Shown here: in pieces, positions 49,469-57,068 of the stretch
How the letters are laid out: the number at the start of each line of letters is the position of its first letter
Position numbering within the stretch: position 1 is the stretch's first letter
From: Allobosea sp. 117
Lineage (GTDB): Bacteria > Pseudomonadota > Alphaproteobacteria > Rhizobiales > Xanthobacteraceae
Direction: 5' to 3'
Length of the DNA: 64,000 nucleotides
NCBI RefSeq assembly: GCF_000702305.1
Contig: NZ_JNLC01000018.1
Location: 124,001-188,000 of the forward strand
Made by a program: the position numbers and the translations under genes
The notes under the pieces: model-generated
Seen by the model: only the letters and a program-made list of their open reading frames with translations
What the model was told of the DNA's origin: nothing
The model's database searches: none

Positions 49469-50569
49469 ATGCTCAACCGGCCGGACCTCGGCTATGTCGA
49501 CGAAGGCAAGGACCTCGCGAGCCCGGACTTCTACGCGGCGGCTGTCGGCGAGATCGGCCAGGCGCGCGTGCTGCCGCCGGAAGCCTATCGTTCGCTCGTC
49601 TTCTCCAATCTGGAGGACGAGGCGGTCTGGACGCGGGACTGGATTTGCATCGGCTCTCGGGGGGCACTACCCGAGGTCGGTGACCTGCTGCCGTTCACCG
49701 TGGGCACGCACGGCATCCATGTCCAGCGCACGCCGCAGGGTCTCAGGGGCCGGTTCAACAAGGCGCAGCACGGCGGCTGCCGGATGGTGCCCCTTCAGTG
49801 CCAGACCGGAACGAAGACGCGCTGTTCCTTCACCTCCTGCGGCTATAGCCGCGACCGGCCGGCCATTCCGGCGGGCGCGCTCGGCGACGGCACCCCGGAG
49901 ATGCACCAGTATCTCGGCCTGAGGCCCGAGCGGCTGCTCGGCGTCCATGTCCGCAACTGGGGGCCGCTGATCTTCGTCAATCTCGACATGTTTCCGGCAG
50001 CGCCGGAGGCGAGCCTAGCGGCGCTCGATCACGCCGCGGGCTTTTTCGGCGAAGGCCATGGCGCCTGCTCGGACGAACGCTGGCTCGAATTCGCGGCGAA
50101 CTGGAAGCTGGTCGCCCAGAGCCTGACGGCGGGCACGCCGGTCGACGAGGACGAGACCGGCGTCTGGCAACTTTCCGAGATCTCGCTGCAAGGCGGCGCG
50201 ACCGCCCGCGCGGCGCTCGTCTTCCCCAATCTCGTTCTGATGGCCGCTGCCGGCGAAACCTGCGCGATCATTCTCCAGCCCACCGCGCTCGGCCAGACGC
50301 TTTGCCGCGTCCGTGTCCATGGCAATCCCGACGCCGAGGAGCTGGAACGCTGGTGCGGCGAGGTCCGCGCGCGGGCGGAACGGGCCGTCGCCGATCACGC
50401 CAATTTCTCCCGCTGGGGGGCGAGCCACCGTCCCGAGACGGTGGGTCTCGCGCCGCCGCTTCAGACCGTGCCGCAGGGCCTGTGGCTCCAGCGGCAGCTC
50501 GTCGCGCGGGTCGCCCGCGTGCCGAGCGAAGCGATCGAGCAGCCCATCTACCAGAATCCGAGGAACTGA
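49469..50569 (+). CDS. Rieske oxygenase alpha-subunit-like protein with lost metal ligands
   Basis: Protein of 366 residues with the layout of a ring-hydroxylating oxygenase alpha subunit: N-terminal Rieske-like domain (about 55-165) and C-terminal SRPBCC-like domain. The Rieske pattern C-x-H-(n)-C-x-x-H is replaced: after FN the residues are Lys98-Ala99-Gln100-His101, and the second pair is Cys119 ... Thr122. The catalytic-domain triad is also missing after NWKLVAQSLTAGTP (no Asp/His-x4-His). It is therefore unlikely to be a normal oxygenase. The start is set by CAGGAGGGTCG. It lies 73 bases after the dimethylformamidase large-subunit gene; its role is unknown. Confidence 0.75.
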   Translation: MLNRPDLGYVDEGKDLASPDFYAAAVGEIGQARVLPPEAYRSLVFSNLEDEAVWTRDWICIGSRGALPEVGDLLPFTVGTHGIHVQRTPQGLRGRFNKAQHGGCRMVPLQCQTGTKTRCSFTSCGYSRDRPAIPAGALGDGTPEMHQYLGLRPERLLGVHVRNWGPLIFVNLDMFPAAPEASLAALDHAAGFFGEGHGACSDERWLEFAANWKLVAQSLTAGTPVDEDETGVWQLSEISLQGGATARAALVFPNLVLMAAAGETCAIILQPTALGQTLCRVRVHGNPDAEELERWCGEVRARAERAVADHANFSRWGASHRPETVGLAPPLQTVPQGLWLQRQLVARVARVPSEAIEQPIYQNPRN

Positions 50570-50574
50570 TAGCC

Positions 50575-51273
50575 GTGCTGTCCCTTCGAATGGAACCGGA
50601 TCACGCCTCCCCGCTCGCCGGGGCGGTCCATGCCTACAATGCCGGGGATTTCACGACGGCGTTCGCTCTGTTCTCCGAGCAGGCCGAGCAGGGAGATGCC
50701 GAGGCCGCGACCTGGCTCGGCGCGCTTTACGCGCATGGCGAGGGCGTCGAGGCCTCGCTTTCCAAGGCGTTCGCCCATTATCTGGTCGGCGCCGAAGCCG
50801 GAAACCCGATGGCGCAGACCAATGTTGGCGCCATGCTGGTCATGGGCAACGGCGTCGCGCGCGATGTCGCGACGGGCGCGGCGTGGCTCGCCCGTGCCGC
50901 GGAGCAAGGCGATCTCTACGCCCAGTACAATCTGGCCACGCTCTATTCCAGGGGCGAGGGCATCGCGCGCGACGACGAGGCGGCGGCGAAATGGTATCGC
51001 CGCGCCGCCGAGGCCGGCCATTACCCCTCGCAGGCGCGGCTCGGCTATCTCTGCGCCAACGGCATCGGCGTCGAGAAGGACTTCGTCCAGGCCTATCTCT
51101 GGCTCTCGCTTGCCGCCCAGCACGGCATCGGCGCGGCGCTCGCGGCGCTGGAGGCGATCGTCACCCAGATGTCGGCCGCGGAGAAGAACCGGGCGGCGGC
51201 CGAGGTCGACAAATGGCGCGCCCGCACGCGCGACGTCTCGCGCCACGCGCGCCTCATGCCGCTTCCGGGGTGA
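50575..51273 (+). CDS. Sel1-like repeat protein
   Basis: Protein of 232 residues built from about five Sel1-type TPR-like helical pairs: GDAEAATWLGALYAHGEG, GNPMAQTNVGAMLVMGNGVARD, GDLYAQYNLATLYSRGEGIARDD, GHYPSQARLGYLCANGIGVEKD and a last YLWLSLAAQHGIGAAL. No signal peptide, so cytoplasmic. Sel1 repeats serve as protein-binding scaffolds. The GTG at 50575 has AGGAA ten bases upstream; ATG at 50590 is an alternative. The gene starts six bases after the Rieske-like gene and overlaps the next, so it is in the dimethylformamidase operon; its partner is unknown. Confidence 0.85.
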   Translation: MLSLRMEPDHASPLAGAVHAYNAGDFTTAFALFSEQAEQGDAEAATWLGALYAHGEGVEASLSKAFAHYLVGAEAGNPMAQTNVGAMLVMGNGVARDVATGAAWLARAAEQGDLYAQYNLATLYSRGEGIARDDEAAAKWYRRAAEAGHYPSQARLGYLCANGIGVEKDFVQAYLWLSLAAQHGIGAALAALEAIVTQMSAAEKNRAAAEVDKWRARTRDVSRHARLMPLPG

Positions 51274-51566
51274 TGGCGATGATCCTCAGCGTCCAGCAGA
51301 TCAAGTACGAGCTGCTCCTGTACATCAAGGAGTTCGGAGGGCGTGCCGCGGACTGGAAGGTTGGCGTGGCCGACGACGCGCCGCGGGCCCTGTTCCAGGA
51401 GAACGCCGTCGACGAGAAGGTCGACATCTGGTGCTGGAAGCCGGCGCTGACGCCGGCGGCGGCGCGCACCGTCTACCGCTACATGACCGAGCAGTTCCAT
51501 GTGCCGCCCGCCGAGCGCAGCGGCGAGGGGCGCTGCGTGTTCCTGTTCCGCAAGGGAGCCGTTTGA
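51273..51566 (+). CDS. Conserved-looking hypothetical protein, 97 residues
   Basis: Small protein MAMILSVQQIKYELLLYIKEFGGRAADWKV with a hydrophobic helix-strand pattern, VDEKVDIWCWKPALTPAAARTVYRYMTEQFHVPP and an end GRCVFLFRKGAV. The pattern suggests a compact alpha/beta fold, with Cys residues at about 54 and 89. I recognise no family. Its ATG shares a base with the Sel1 gene stop and its stop directly abuts the next ATG, so it is translated with the operon. Confidence 0.75.
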   Translation: MAMILSVQQIKYELLLYIKEFGGRAADWKVGVADDAPRALFQENAVDEKVDIWCWKPALTPAAARTVYRYMTEQFHVPPAERSGEGRCVFLFRKGAV

Positions 51567-52877
51567 ATGCGGGCCGGACCCGCGGCTTCCATGCCGCCCT
51601 CCGCAGCCGGGGCGCCCATCGACCCGGCGCGGCTCGCGGCGATGATGGAAGCCGTCTCGGTCTTCGGGGGCGGTGAAGGCGGCGCCATGATGCGCCTCGC
51701 GCTCTCGCCCGAGGACAAGGCAGCCCGCGGCTGGCTGGCCGGCTGGTTTCGGGATAACGGCTTTGCGCCGGCCGTCGACGCGATCGGCAACCAGTTCGGC
51801 AGGCTGGAGCTCGCCGGACCAGGCGCGCCGGTCGTCATGGTGGGATCGCATCTCGACAGCCAGCCCAATGGCGGGCGCTTCGACGGCGCGCTCGGCGTGG
51901 TCTGCGCCTGCGAGGCGGTGCTGGCCGTCCGCACGGAGATGCAGCGGCGCGGCGTGGCGCCGGCCTGCAATTTCGTGATCGTCAACTGGACCAACGAGGA
52001 AGGCGCCCGCTTCCAGCCGAGCCTGCTGGGCTCCAGCGTCTTCACCGGCGCCGCCGAGCTCGACTGGGCGCTCGGGCGCCGCGACGGGGACGGCGTGAGC
52101 GTGGCGCAGGCGCTGGATGCCATAGGCTATGCCGGTGTCGACACGGTCGCGGTGCCCGACGCCTTTCTCGAACTCCACATCGAGGGAGGGCCGGTGCTCG
52201 AGCGCGCCGGACGGCCTCTCGGGGCCTTCGCCCGCTTCTGGGGCGCCTCCAAATACCGTCTGGCCTTCATCGGCCGACAGGCCCACACCGGTCCGACCCC
52301 GATGGCCGAGCGCAAGGACGCGCTGCTCGCCGGGGCCTATGTCATCGCCGGCCTGAAGGATCTGGCGGGCGAGTACGGGCTCGAGCTGCACACCTCGGTC
52401 GGGCGGCTCGAAGTGTTCCCGAATTCGCCCAACACCGTGCCGGGCGAAGCGCTGCTGTTCATCGAGCTGCGCTCCGCCTCGCCGGAAATCCTAGCAAAGG
52501 CGGAAGAGCGGCTGGAGGTGATGATCAGCGCGGCGGCGGCCAGGGCGGATGTCGCCTTCGAGGTGCGTGCGATCGATCGGCGCGCGGCCGGCCGCATGGA
52601 TGCGGGCCTGCTCGCTCTGGCGGAGAAAGCCGCCAGCGCGCATGGCGTACCGGTGATCGCGCTCGATACCGTGAGCGGCCACGATGCGGTGAGCCTCTCG
52701 GCGGTCTGTCCCGCCCTGATACTGGCGGTGCCGAGCGTCGGCGGCGTCATCCACCATCCGACCGAGCTGACCGCGCCGGAACATCAGGCATTCGGAGCGC
52801 AGATTCTCGCCGACATGCTTCTGGCGCTGGCGACGCAGGGTCTCTCGGCCATCCGGCACGGTGGGGAAAGTCGATGA
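51567..52877 (+). CDS. M20 family amidohydrolase (N-carbamoyl amino acid hydrolase/allantoate type)
   Basis: Zinc-dependent hydrolase of 436 residues of the carbamoylase branch of M20. Metal ligands lie in VMVGSHLDSQPNGGRFDGALGV, VNWTNEEGARF (Glu pair), FLELHIEGGPVLE (His) and GVIHHPTE at the end; the bridging loop is SGHDAVSLS. Residues about 220-330 are the lid domain with the substrate Arg/Asn typical of the class. Such enzymes release ammonia from N-carbamoyl amino acids or ureidoglycolate-like compounds. Context (amide and urea genes) suggests a ureido or amide substrate. Overlaps the next gene by four bases. Confidence 0.87.
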   Translation: MRAGPAASMPPSAAGAPIDPARLAAMMEAVSVFGGGEGGAMMRLALSPEDKAARGWLAGWFRDNGFAPAVDAIGNQFGRLELAGPGAPVVMVGSHLDSQPNGGRFDGALGVVCACEAVLAVRTEMQRRGVAPACNFVIVNWTNEEGARFQPSLLGSSVFTGAAELDWALGRRDGDGVSVAQALDAIGYAGVDTVAVPDAFLELHIEGGPVLERAGRPLGAFARFWGASKYRLAFIGRQAHTGPTPMAERKDALLAGAYVIAGLKDLAGEYGLELHTSVGRLEVFPNSPNTVPGEALLFIELRSASPEILAKAEERLEVMISAAAARADVAFEVRAIDRRAAGRMDAGLLALAEKAASAHGVPVIALDTVSGHDAVSLSAVCPALILAVPSVGGVIHHPTELTAPEHQAFGAQILADMLLALATQGLSAIRHGGESR

Positions 52878-53836
52878 ACAAGCCGCAGACGCTCTCGGAC
52901 CCGCAGGAGTTGCTGGCGAGGGCCGCGCTGGCCAAGGCGCCGATACTCGCCGGACGCGATACCGAGCTCGCCCCCGGCGTGCCGGGCGTGGCCTCGCCCT
53001 CCTATCACGGCGTCGAATCCTCGACCTATCAGGTCGTGGTGGAGGGGGCGCCCACCGGCTTCCTGAAGGTCGCCGTCGCCGAAATCCGTCATCTGGTGGA
53101 TGTCACCGCCGCGGCGGAGGCCGCCCGGTGGGCATCCTCGCTCGGGCTCGCCCCCAAGCCACTCTTCGTCGCCGGGGACGAGGGAGCCATCCTGTTCGAG
53201 CATCTCGGCGAGGGATGGCGTGTCGCCCGCATCGACGACCTTCGCCGGCCGGACATCATGGCGGGCGTGATCGTCGCGCATCGGAGCATCGCGGATGGAC
53301 CGCCGCTGGGCCGGGACTGGAACGTGTTCGACGGCATCGGCGAATTGTGGGCGGCCTTCGACCCCGCCGATCCCGGTCTTCCTCCCGATGGCTGGTGGCT
53401 CAAGCAGAACGTCGATGCCATCGGCGAGGCCATCGCCGCGGCCGGCAGCGACCTGAAACCGGCGCATGCCGACCCGCATGCCTCCAATCTGATGATCGGT
53501 CCCGGCGGGGCATTGCGGCTCGTCGATTTCGACATGGCCGCCAATGTGGACCCCTATTATCAGCTCGGCGCCCTGATGAACGAGGCCTACCAGTTCGACA
53601 CCGAAATGCGGGCTGCGCTCGAGATGTTCGACGGCGCCGTGCGCGAGAGCGCCTTCCAGCGCTGCCGGGCCTATGCGGCGGCGGACGATCTCTACTGGGC
53701 GCTGCGCAGCCTCCTGCTCGACCGGCTGCATCCGCGCCGGGGCCTCGAATTCCGCAAATACGCCAGTTGGCGGTTCCTGCGGTGCCGCATGTTGGTCGGC
53801 CGCCCCGGCTTCGAGGAAGCCCTGCGATCGCTGTGA
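52874..53836 (+). CDS. APH/choline-kinase-type phosphotransferase 1
   Basis: Predicted small-molecule kinase of 320 residues. The catalytic loop HADPHASN has the intact pattern H198-x-D200-x4-N205, and the DFD motif (LVDFDMA, Asp218) supplies the Mg ligand. The N-terminal lobe has an atypical Gly-rich loop (YHGVESSTYQVVVEG) and a Lys in FLKVAVAE. The phosphate acceptor is unknown; choline, ethanolamine and methylated amines are family possibilities. It overlaps the M20 gene (ATGA) and is followed 13 bases later by a second kinase. Confidence 0.82.
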   Translation: MNKPQTLSDPQELLARAALAKAPILAGRDTELAPGVPGVASPSYHGVESSTYQVVVEGAPTGFLKVAVAEIRHLVDVTAAAEAARWASSLGLAPKPLFVAGDEGAILFEHLGEGWRVARIDDLRRPDIMAGVIVAHRSIADGPPLGRDWNVFDGIGELWAAFDPADPGLPPDGWWLKQNVDAIGEAIAAAGSDLKPAHADPHASNLMIGPGGALRLVDFDMAANVDPYYQLGALMNEAYQFDTEMRAALEMFDGAVRESAFQRCRAYAAADDLYWALRSLLLDRLHPRRGLEFRKYASWRFLRCRMLVGRPGFEEALRSL

Positions 53837-53849
53837 AGGAAGCGTGCTC

Positions 53850-54782
53850 ATGAACCGGCTCGGCATGGCGAGTACCGAGGCTGAACGCGACATCGAAGCC
53901 GCGATAGCGGCTGTGCGACCCTGGCACGGCCGGCAGATCGGCTATCGCCCGGTGCTCGGCGGCATCTCCAACACCAACTGGCGCGTGGAGGTGGAGGGTT
54001 ATGGCGTCTACTTCGTGAAGATCCCCGGCCGCGGCACCGAGATGTTCATCGACCGCAACGTCGCGGCCGCCGCCGGCCGTCAGGCCGAGATGCTGGGCAT
54101 CGGCCCGTGCACCTTCGACCATCTGGCCGACCGGGGCATCGAGATTACCGAATTCCTCGACGATTGCCGTCCCTCCACCAATCGCGATTTCGCCGATTCA
54201 GGCGTGCGGGCCGAGGTGGTGCGCGTCTATCGCCTCCTCCACGAGGCGCCGCTGCTGCCGCTGACGAAGACGGTGTTCGACATGATCGACGAGCACAAAC
54301 GGCAGGTCGCGGAGCTGGGCGGCGCCGTGCCGGCGGACTTCACCTGGCTCGACCGGCAATACGCCATGGCGCGCTCCGCGATGGAGGCCGCCGGTCTCGA
54401 TCTGGTGCCGTCCTTCAACGACCCGATGCCGGGCAACTTCCTGATGCGCGGTGATGGCTCCATCCTGCTCATCGATTTCGAATATGCGTCGAACAATGAC
54501 CGGATGTACGACCTCGCCATCTGGAGCGGCGAGATGTTCTTCTCCGAGCCGGTCGAGCGGGAGCTGATCGAGATTTATTACGGCCGCTGCACGGAGCAGC
54601 TCTACGCCCGCCTTGCCGTCCACAAGGCGCTTGCCGACATCAAGTGGTCGACATGGGCGATGGTGCAGAACCGGGTGTCGGCCCTGGATTTCGATTTCTA
54701 CAAATACGGCATCTGGAAATACATGCGGGCGCGCTCGATCATCCAGGACACTCGCTGGCCGGCCTTCCTGAAGGCGCTGTGA
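53850..54782 (+). CDS. APH/choline-kinase-type phosphotransferase 2
   Basis: Second kinase-fold protein, 310 residues, different from its neighbour. LGGISNTNWRVEVEG is a choline-kinase-like nucleotide loop, VYFVKIPGRGTEMFIDR carries the ATP-site Lys, and the catalytic loop SFNDPMPGN keeps Asp191 and Asn196 but has Phe189 where His is usual. LIDFEYA (Asp209) is the Mg site. YDLAIWSGEMFF and the C-terminal helices match bacterial choline/ethanolamine kinase-like proteins. Last gene of the run; the next gene is on the other strand. Confidence 0.82.
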   Translation: MNRLGMASTEAERDIEAAIAAVRPWHGRQIGYRPVLGGISNTNWRVEVEGYGVYFVKIPGRGTEMFIDRNVAAAAGRQAEMLGIGPCTFDHLADRGIEITEFLDDCRPSTNRDFADSGVRAEVVRVYRLLHEAPLLPLTKTVFDMIDEHKRQVAELGGAVPADFTWLDRQYAMARSAMEAAGLDLVPSFNDPMPGNFLMRGDGSILLIDFEYASNNDRMYDLAIWSGEMFFSEPVERELIEIYYGRCTEQLYARLAVHKALADIKWSTWAMVQNRVSALDFDFYKYGIWKYMRARSIIQDTRWPAFLKAL

Positions 54783-54873
54783 GCCGGCGGCTAGTCGGAA
54801 CGGCGCGTCTCCGCCCGCAGCGGGCAATCGCTGCCCGCGCCGCCTCCGCGCGAGCAGCCCCTTCGCGGATCGT

Positions 54874-56091
54874 TCAGATGACGGCCTCCTCGAGGAACGG
54901 CTCGTTGCGCGGCACTCGCTCGTAGCGGAAGGGCGACAGGTCGAGGGTCTGGAAGGCGCCGTGGACGATCAGCTCGGAGACCGCGCGCCCGACCGCCGGC
55001 GACTGCTGCAGCCCGTGCCCGGAAAAGCCGTTGGCGAACATGAAATTCGTCACCTCCGGGTGGAAGCCGACGATGCCGTTGTGGTCGAGCATGTTGTACT
55101 CGTAGTGGCCGGTCCAACTCTGCTGCACCTTCAGCGCCTCGAAGGCGGGAATGCGGTGCCACAGCGCGGGCCAGATGCGCTCGTCGAATTCCTCGTGATG
55201 CATCTGGAAGTCGTCGTAATCGGCCGGGCCGTCGTCGACCGGCGTGTTTCCGGTCAGGAAGAGCTCGCCCTCCGGACGCACGAAGGTGCCCGACAGATCG
55301 ATCACGTTCGGCATCCGGCCGGGGATCGGCGTCGCGCTGGAGAACACGAAGCTGTAGCGCTTGAAGGGCGCGACGGGGATCGACAGCCCGGCCATCGCGG
55401 CGACCTGCTGGGCACGCGGACCGGCGGCGTTGACGAGCGTTCCGCAAGAGACGGTCTCGCCGGTCGCCAGATGCACGGCGACGACGCGCCCGCCCGTCAC
55501 CGACAGGGCGGTCACGGCATTGTCGATATATTCGACGCCGGAGGCGCGGGCCGCGCGGCGAAAGCCGTTGAGCAGGCCCATCGAATCGAACCAGCCCTCG
55601 TCGCGCGAACCCCACGCGCCACCGCCGAGGTCCTCGACATTGAGCCAGGGAAAGCGATCCTTCAGCGGGCCGGGATCGAGGAAGACGGTGTGAGCACCGA
55701 GGCTGCGCTGGAGGTCCACCCGGTCCTTGGCCGCCTCGACGCCCTCGGGCGAGCAGCAATAGAGATAGCCGTGCTCCTTGAAGCCCAGATCGGGGGCCGG
55801 CTCGTCCTTGTAGAAAGGCGCCATCCGCTCCGCGAAGCTGCGGATGATCTCGATGCCGAACTGGCTGATCTTGACGTTGATCGGGTTGGAATATTGCTGG
55901 CGGATCGCGCTCGTCGACAGCGCCGTCGAGGAGAATTCATAGCTGCTGTCGCGCTCCACCACGAGGATGGACAGGCGCGTGCCGAGAGCCTGGCTGAGCC
56001 AGTAGGCGACCGAGGATCCGACGACCGCACCGCCGACGATGACGATGTCGTAGGCCGCGCGCGCCGGCGGCTTGTAGGGAGGAATGGCCAT
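54874..56091 (-). CDS. DAO-type FAD-dependent amino-acid oxidase/dehydrogenase
   Basis: Flavoprotein of 405 residues of the glycine/D-amino acid oxidase family (sarcosine/dimethylglycine type). The FAD-binding start is DIVIVGGAVVGSSVAYWLS, VVERDSSYEFSSTALS follows with the ribose Glu, and the end has GFHPEVTNFMFANGFSGHGLQQSPAVGRAVSELI. No covalent-flavin signature is obvious. It likely oxidises a secondary amine or N-methyl amino acid, which would fit dimethylamine or N-methyl compounds, but this is inference. The gene ends 15 bases after... its ATG at 56091 lies 15 bases downstream of the aldolase stop, so they form one operon. Confidence 0.88.
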   Translation of the reverse strand: MAIPPYKPPARAAYDIVIVGGAVVGSSVAYWLSQALGTRLSILVVERDSSYEFSSTALSTSAIRQQYSNPINVKISQFGIEIIRSFAERMAPFYKDEPAPDLGFKEHGYLYCCSPEGVEAAKDRVDLQRSLGAHTVFLDPGPLKDRFPWLNVEDLGGGAWGSRDEGWFDSMGLLNGFRRAARASGVEYIDNAVTALSVTGGRVVAVHLATGETVSCGTLVNAAGPRAQQVAAMAGLSIPVAPFKRYSFVFSSATPIPGRMPNVIDLSGTFVRPEGELFLTGNTPVDDGPADYDDFQMHHEEFDERIWPALWHRIPAFEALKVQQSWTGHYEYNMLDHNGIVGFHPEVTNFMFANGFSGHGLQQSPAVGRAVSELIVHGAFQTLDLSPFRYERVPRNEPFLEEAVI

Positions 56092-56106
56092 GGCGAAGGT
56101 TCCAGC

Positions 56107-56886
56107 TCAGCGGGCGAAAGAAGCGACCAGAGCGTCGGAACCGCGGGCAAGCAGGCCGAGGTCCGAACCGACGGCCACCATGGTGAAACCGTCCGCGATA
56201 TAGCGGTCGGCATCGGCCTTCACCGGCGCCAGAATGCCGCTGGCCTTGCCGGCCGCCGCAGCCGCCTTGCGAACCGAGGCGATAGCCTCCTGCACATGCG
56301 CGGCACCGGGATTGCCCATGGCCCCCATGTTCGTGGACAGGTCGCCGGGGCCGACGAAAAGCACGTCGACGCCCTCGACCGCCGCGATCTCGGCCGCCTT
56401 GGCGACGCCCGTCTCGCACTCGATCTGCACCGCCAGCAGTTGCTCCCGCCGGGCATTGGCATGATAGCCGGCGATGCGGCCGAAGGCATTGGCCCGATGA
56501 GCGACGGAAAAGCCGCGGATACCGTGCGGCGCATAGCTCATCGCGGCGACGATGGCGCGCGCCTGATCCGCCGAGCGGACATTGGGAATCATCAGGCTGC
56601 GCGCCCCGGCATCCAGCATCTGCTTGATCAGATTGGGATCGTCGGAGGGAAGCCGGACGGCGCCCTCGCAGGTGGAGCCGTTCAGCACTTGGAGCTGCGC
56701 CATGATGCTGCGCAGGTCGTTGGGGCTGTGCTCGCCGTCGATGAGAACCCAGCCCGCGCCCGAGCCCGCGACGATCTCCGTCGTCAGGGCGGAAGCGAGG
56801 GAACACCAGACGCCGATATGCGGCCGACCGGCCGTCACCGCCGCCTTCAGGGAATTGGGTCGCTCCTGCATCTCGTCGGTCTCCAT
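56107..56886 (-). CDS. HpcH/HpaI-type aldolase, second copy
   Basis: Class II aldolase of 259 residues: IGVWCSLASALTTEIVAGSGAGWVLIDGEHSPND with the catalytic His in the canonical GEHSPND form, VRLPSDDPN, metal Glu in VQIECETGVAKA and Asp in VLFVGPGDLSTNMG. Expected to cleave 4-hydroxy-2-oxo acids to pyruvate and an aldehyde. It is closer to HpaI than the copy at 14828-15619 (GEHS rather than AQHG). First gene of the leftward operon with the FAD oxidase; divergent from the shikimate-dehydrogenase-like gene. Confidence 0.9.
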   Translation of the reverse strand: METDEMQERPNSLKAAVTAGRPHIGVWCSLASALTTEIVAGSGAGWVLIDGEHSPNDLRSIMAQLQVLNGSTCEGAVRLPSDDPNLIKQMLDAGARSLMIPNVRSADQARAIVAAMSYAPHGIRGFSVAHRANAFGRIAGYHANARREQLLAVQIECETGVAKAAEIAAVEGVDVLFVGPGDLSTNMGAMGNPGAAHVQEAIASVRKAAAAAGKASGILAPVKADADRYIADGFTMVAVGSDLGLLARGSDALVASFAR

Positions 56887-57068
56887 AGAACGCGCGCATT
56901 GAAATTTGTATTATGTCATATATCGTATGAGTCAGAGACGGAAGCCACTTTACGTGTTGTGTGAGCTGGAAGTCGCGGCGCCCCAGTCGCGCGTTCGGCC
57001 AGCGCCGCGCCGGCAAGTTCGGCTGCCATCGGGATTACGCGAACCCACGAACGAAAGGCAGTGAACCG
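56887..57068. promoter_or_regulatory. Divergent promoter region with inverted repeat
   Basis: Locally AT-rich spacer between the aldolase and the AroE-like gene. It contains TCATA-N5-TATGA at 56916-56930, a possible operator for the GntR/FCD or LysR regulator encoded downstream. Confidence 0.5.

Noticed and set aside
46819-49476. An 885-codon minus-strand frame opposite the dimethylformamidase large subunit
   Set aside because: Shadow of a real gene; no domain, and biased to Arg, Asp, Val and His.
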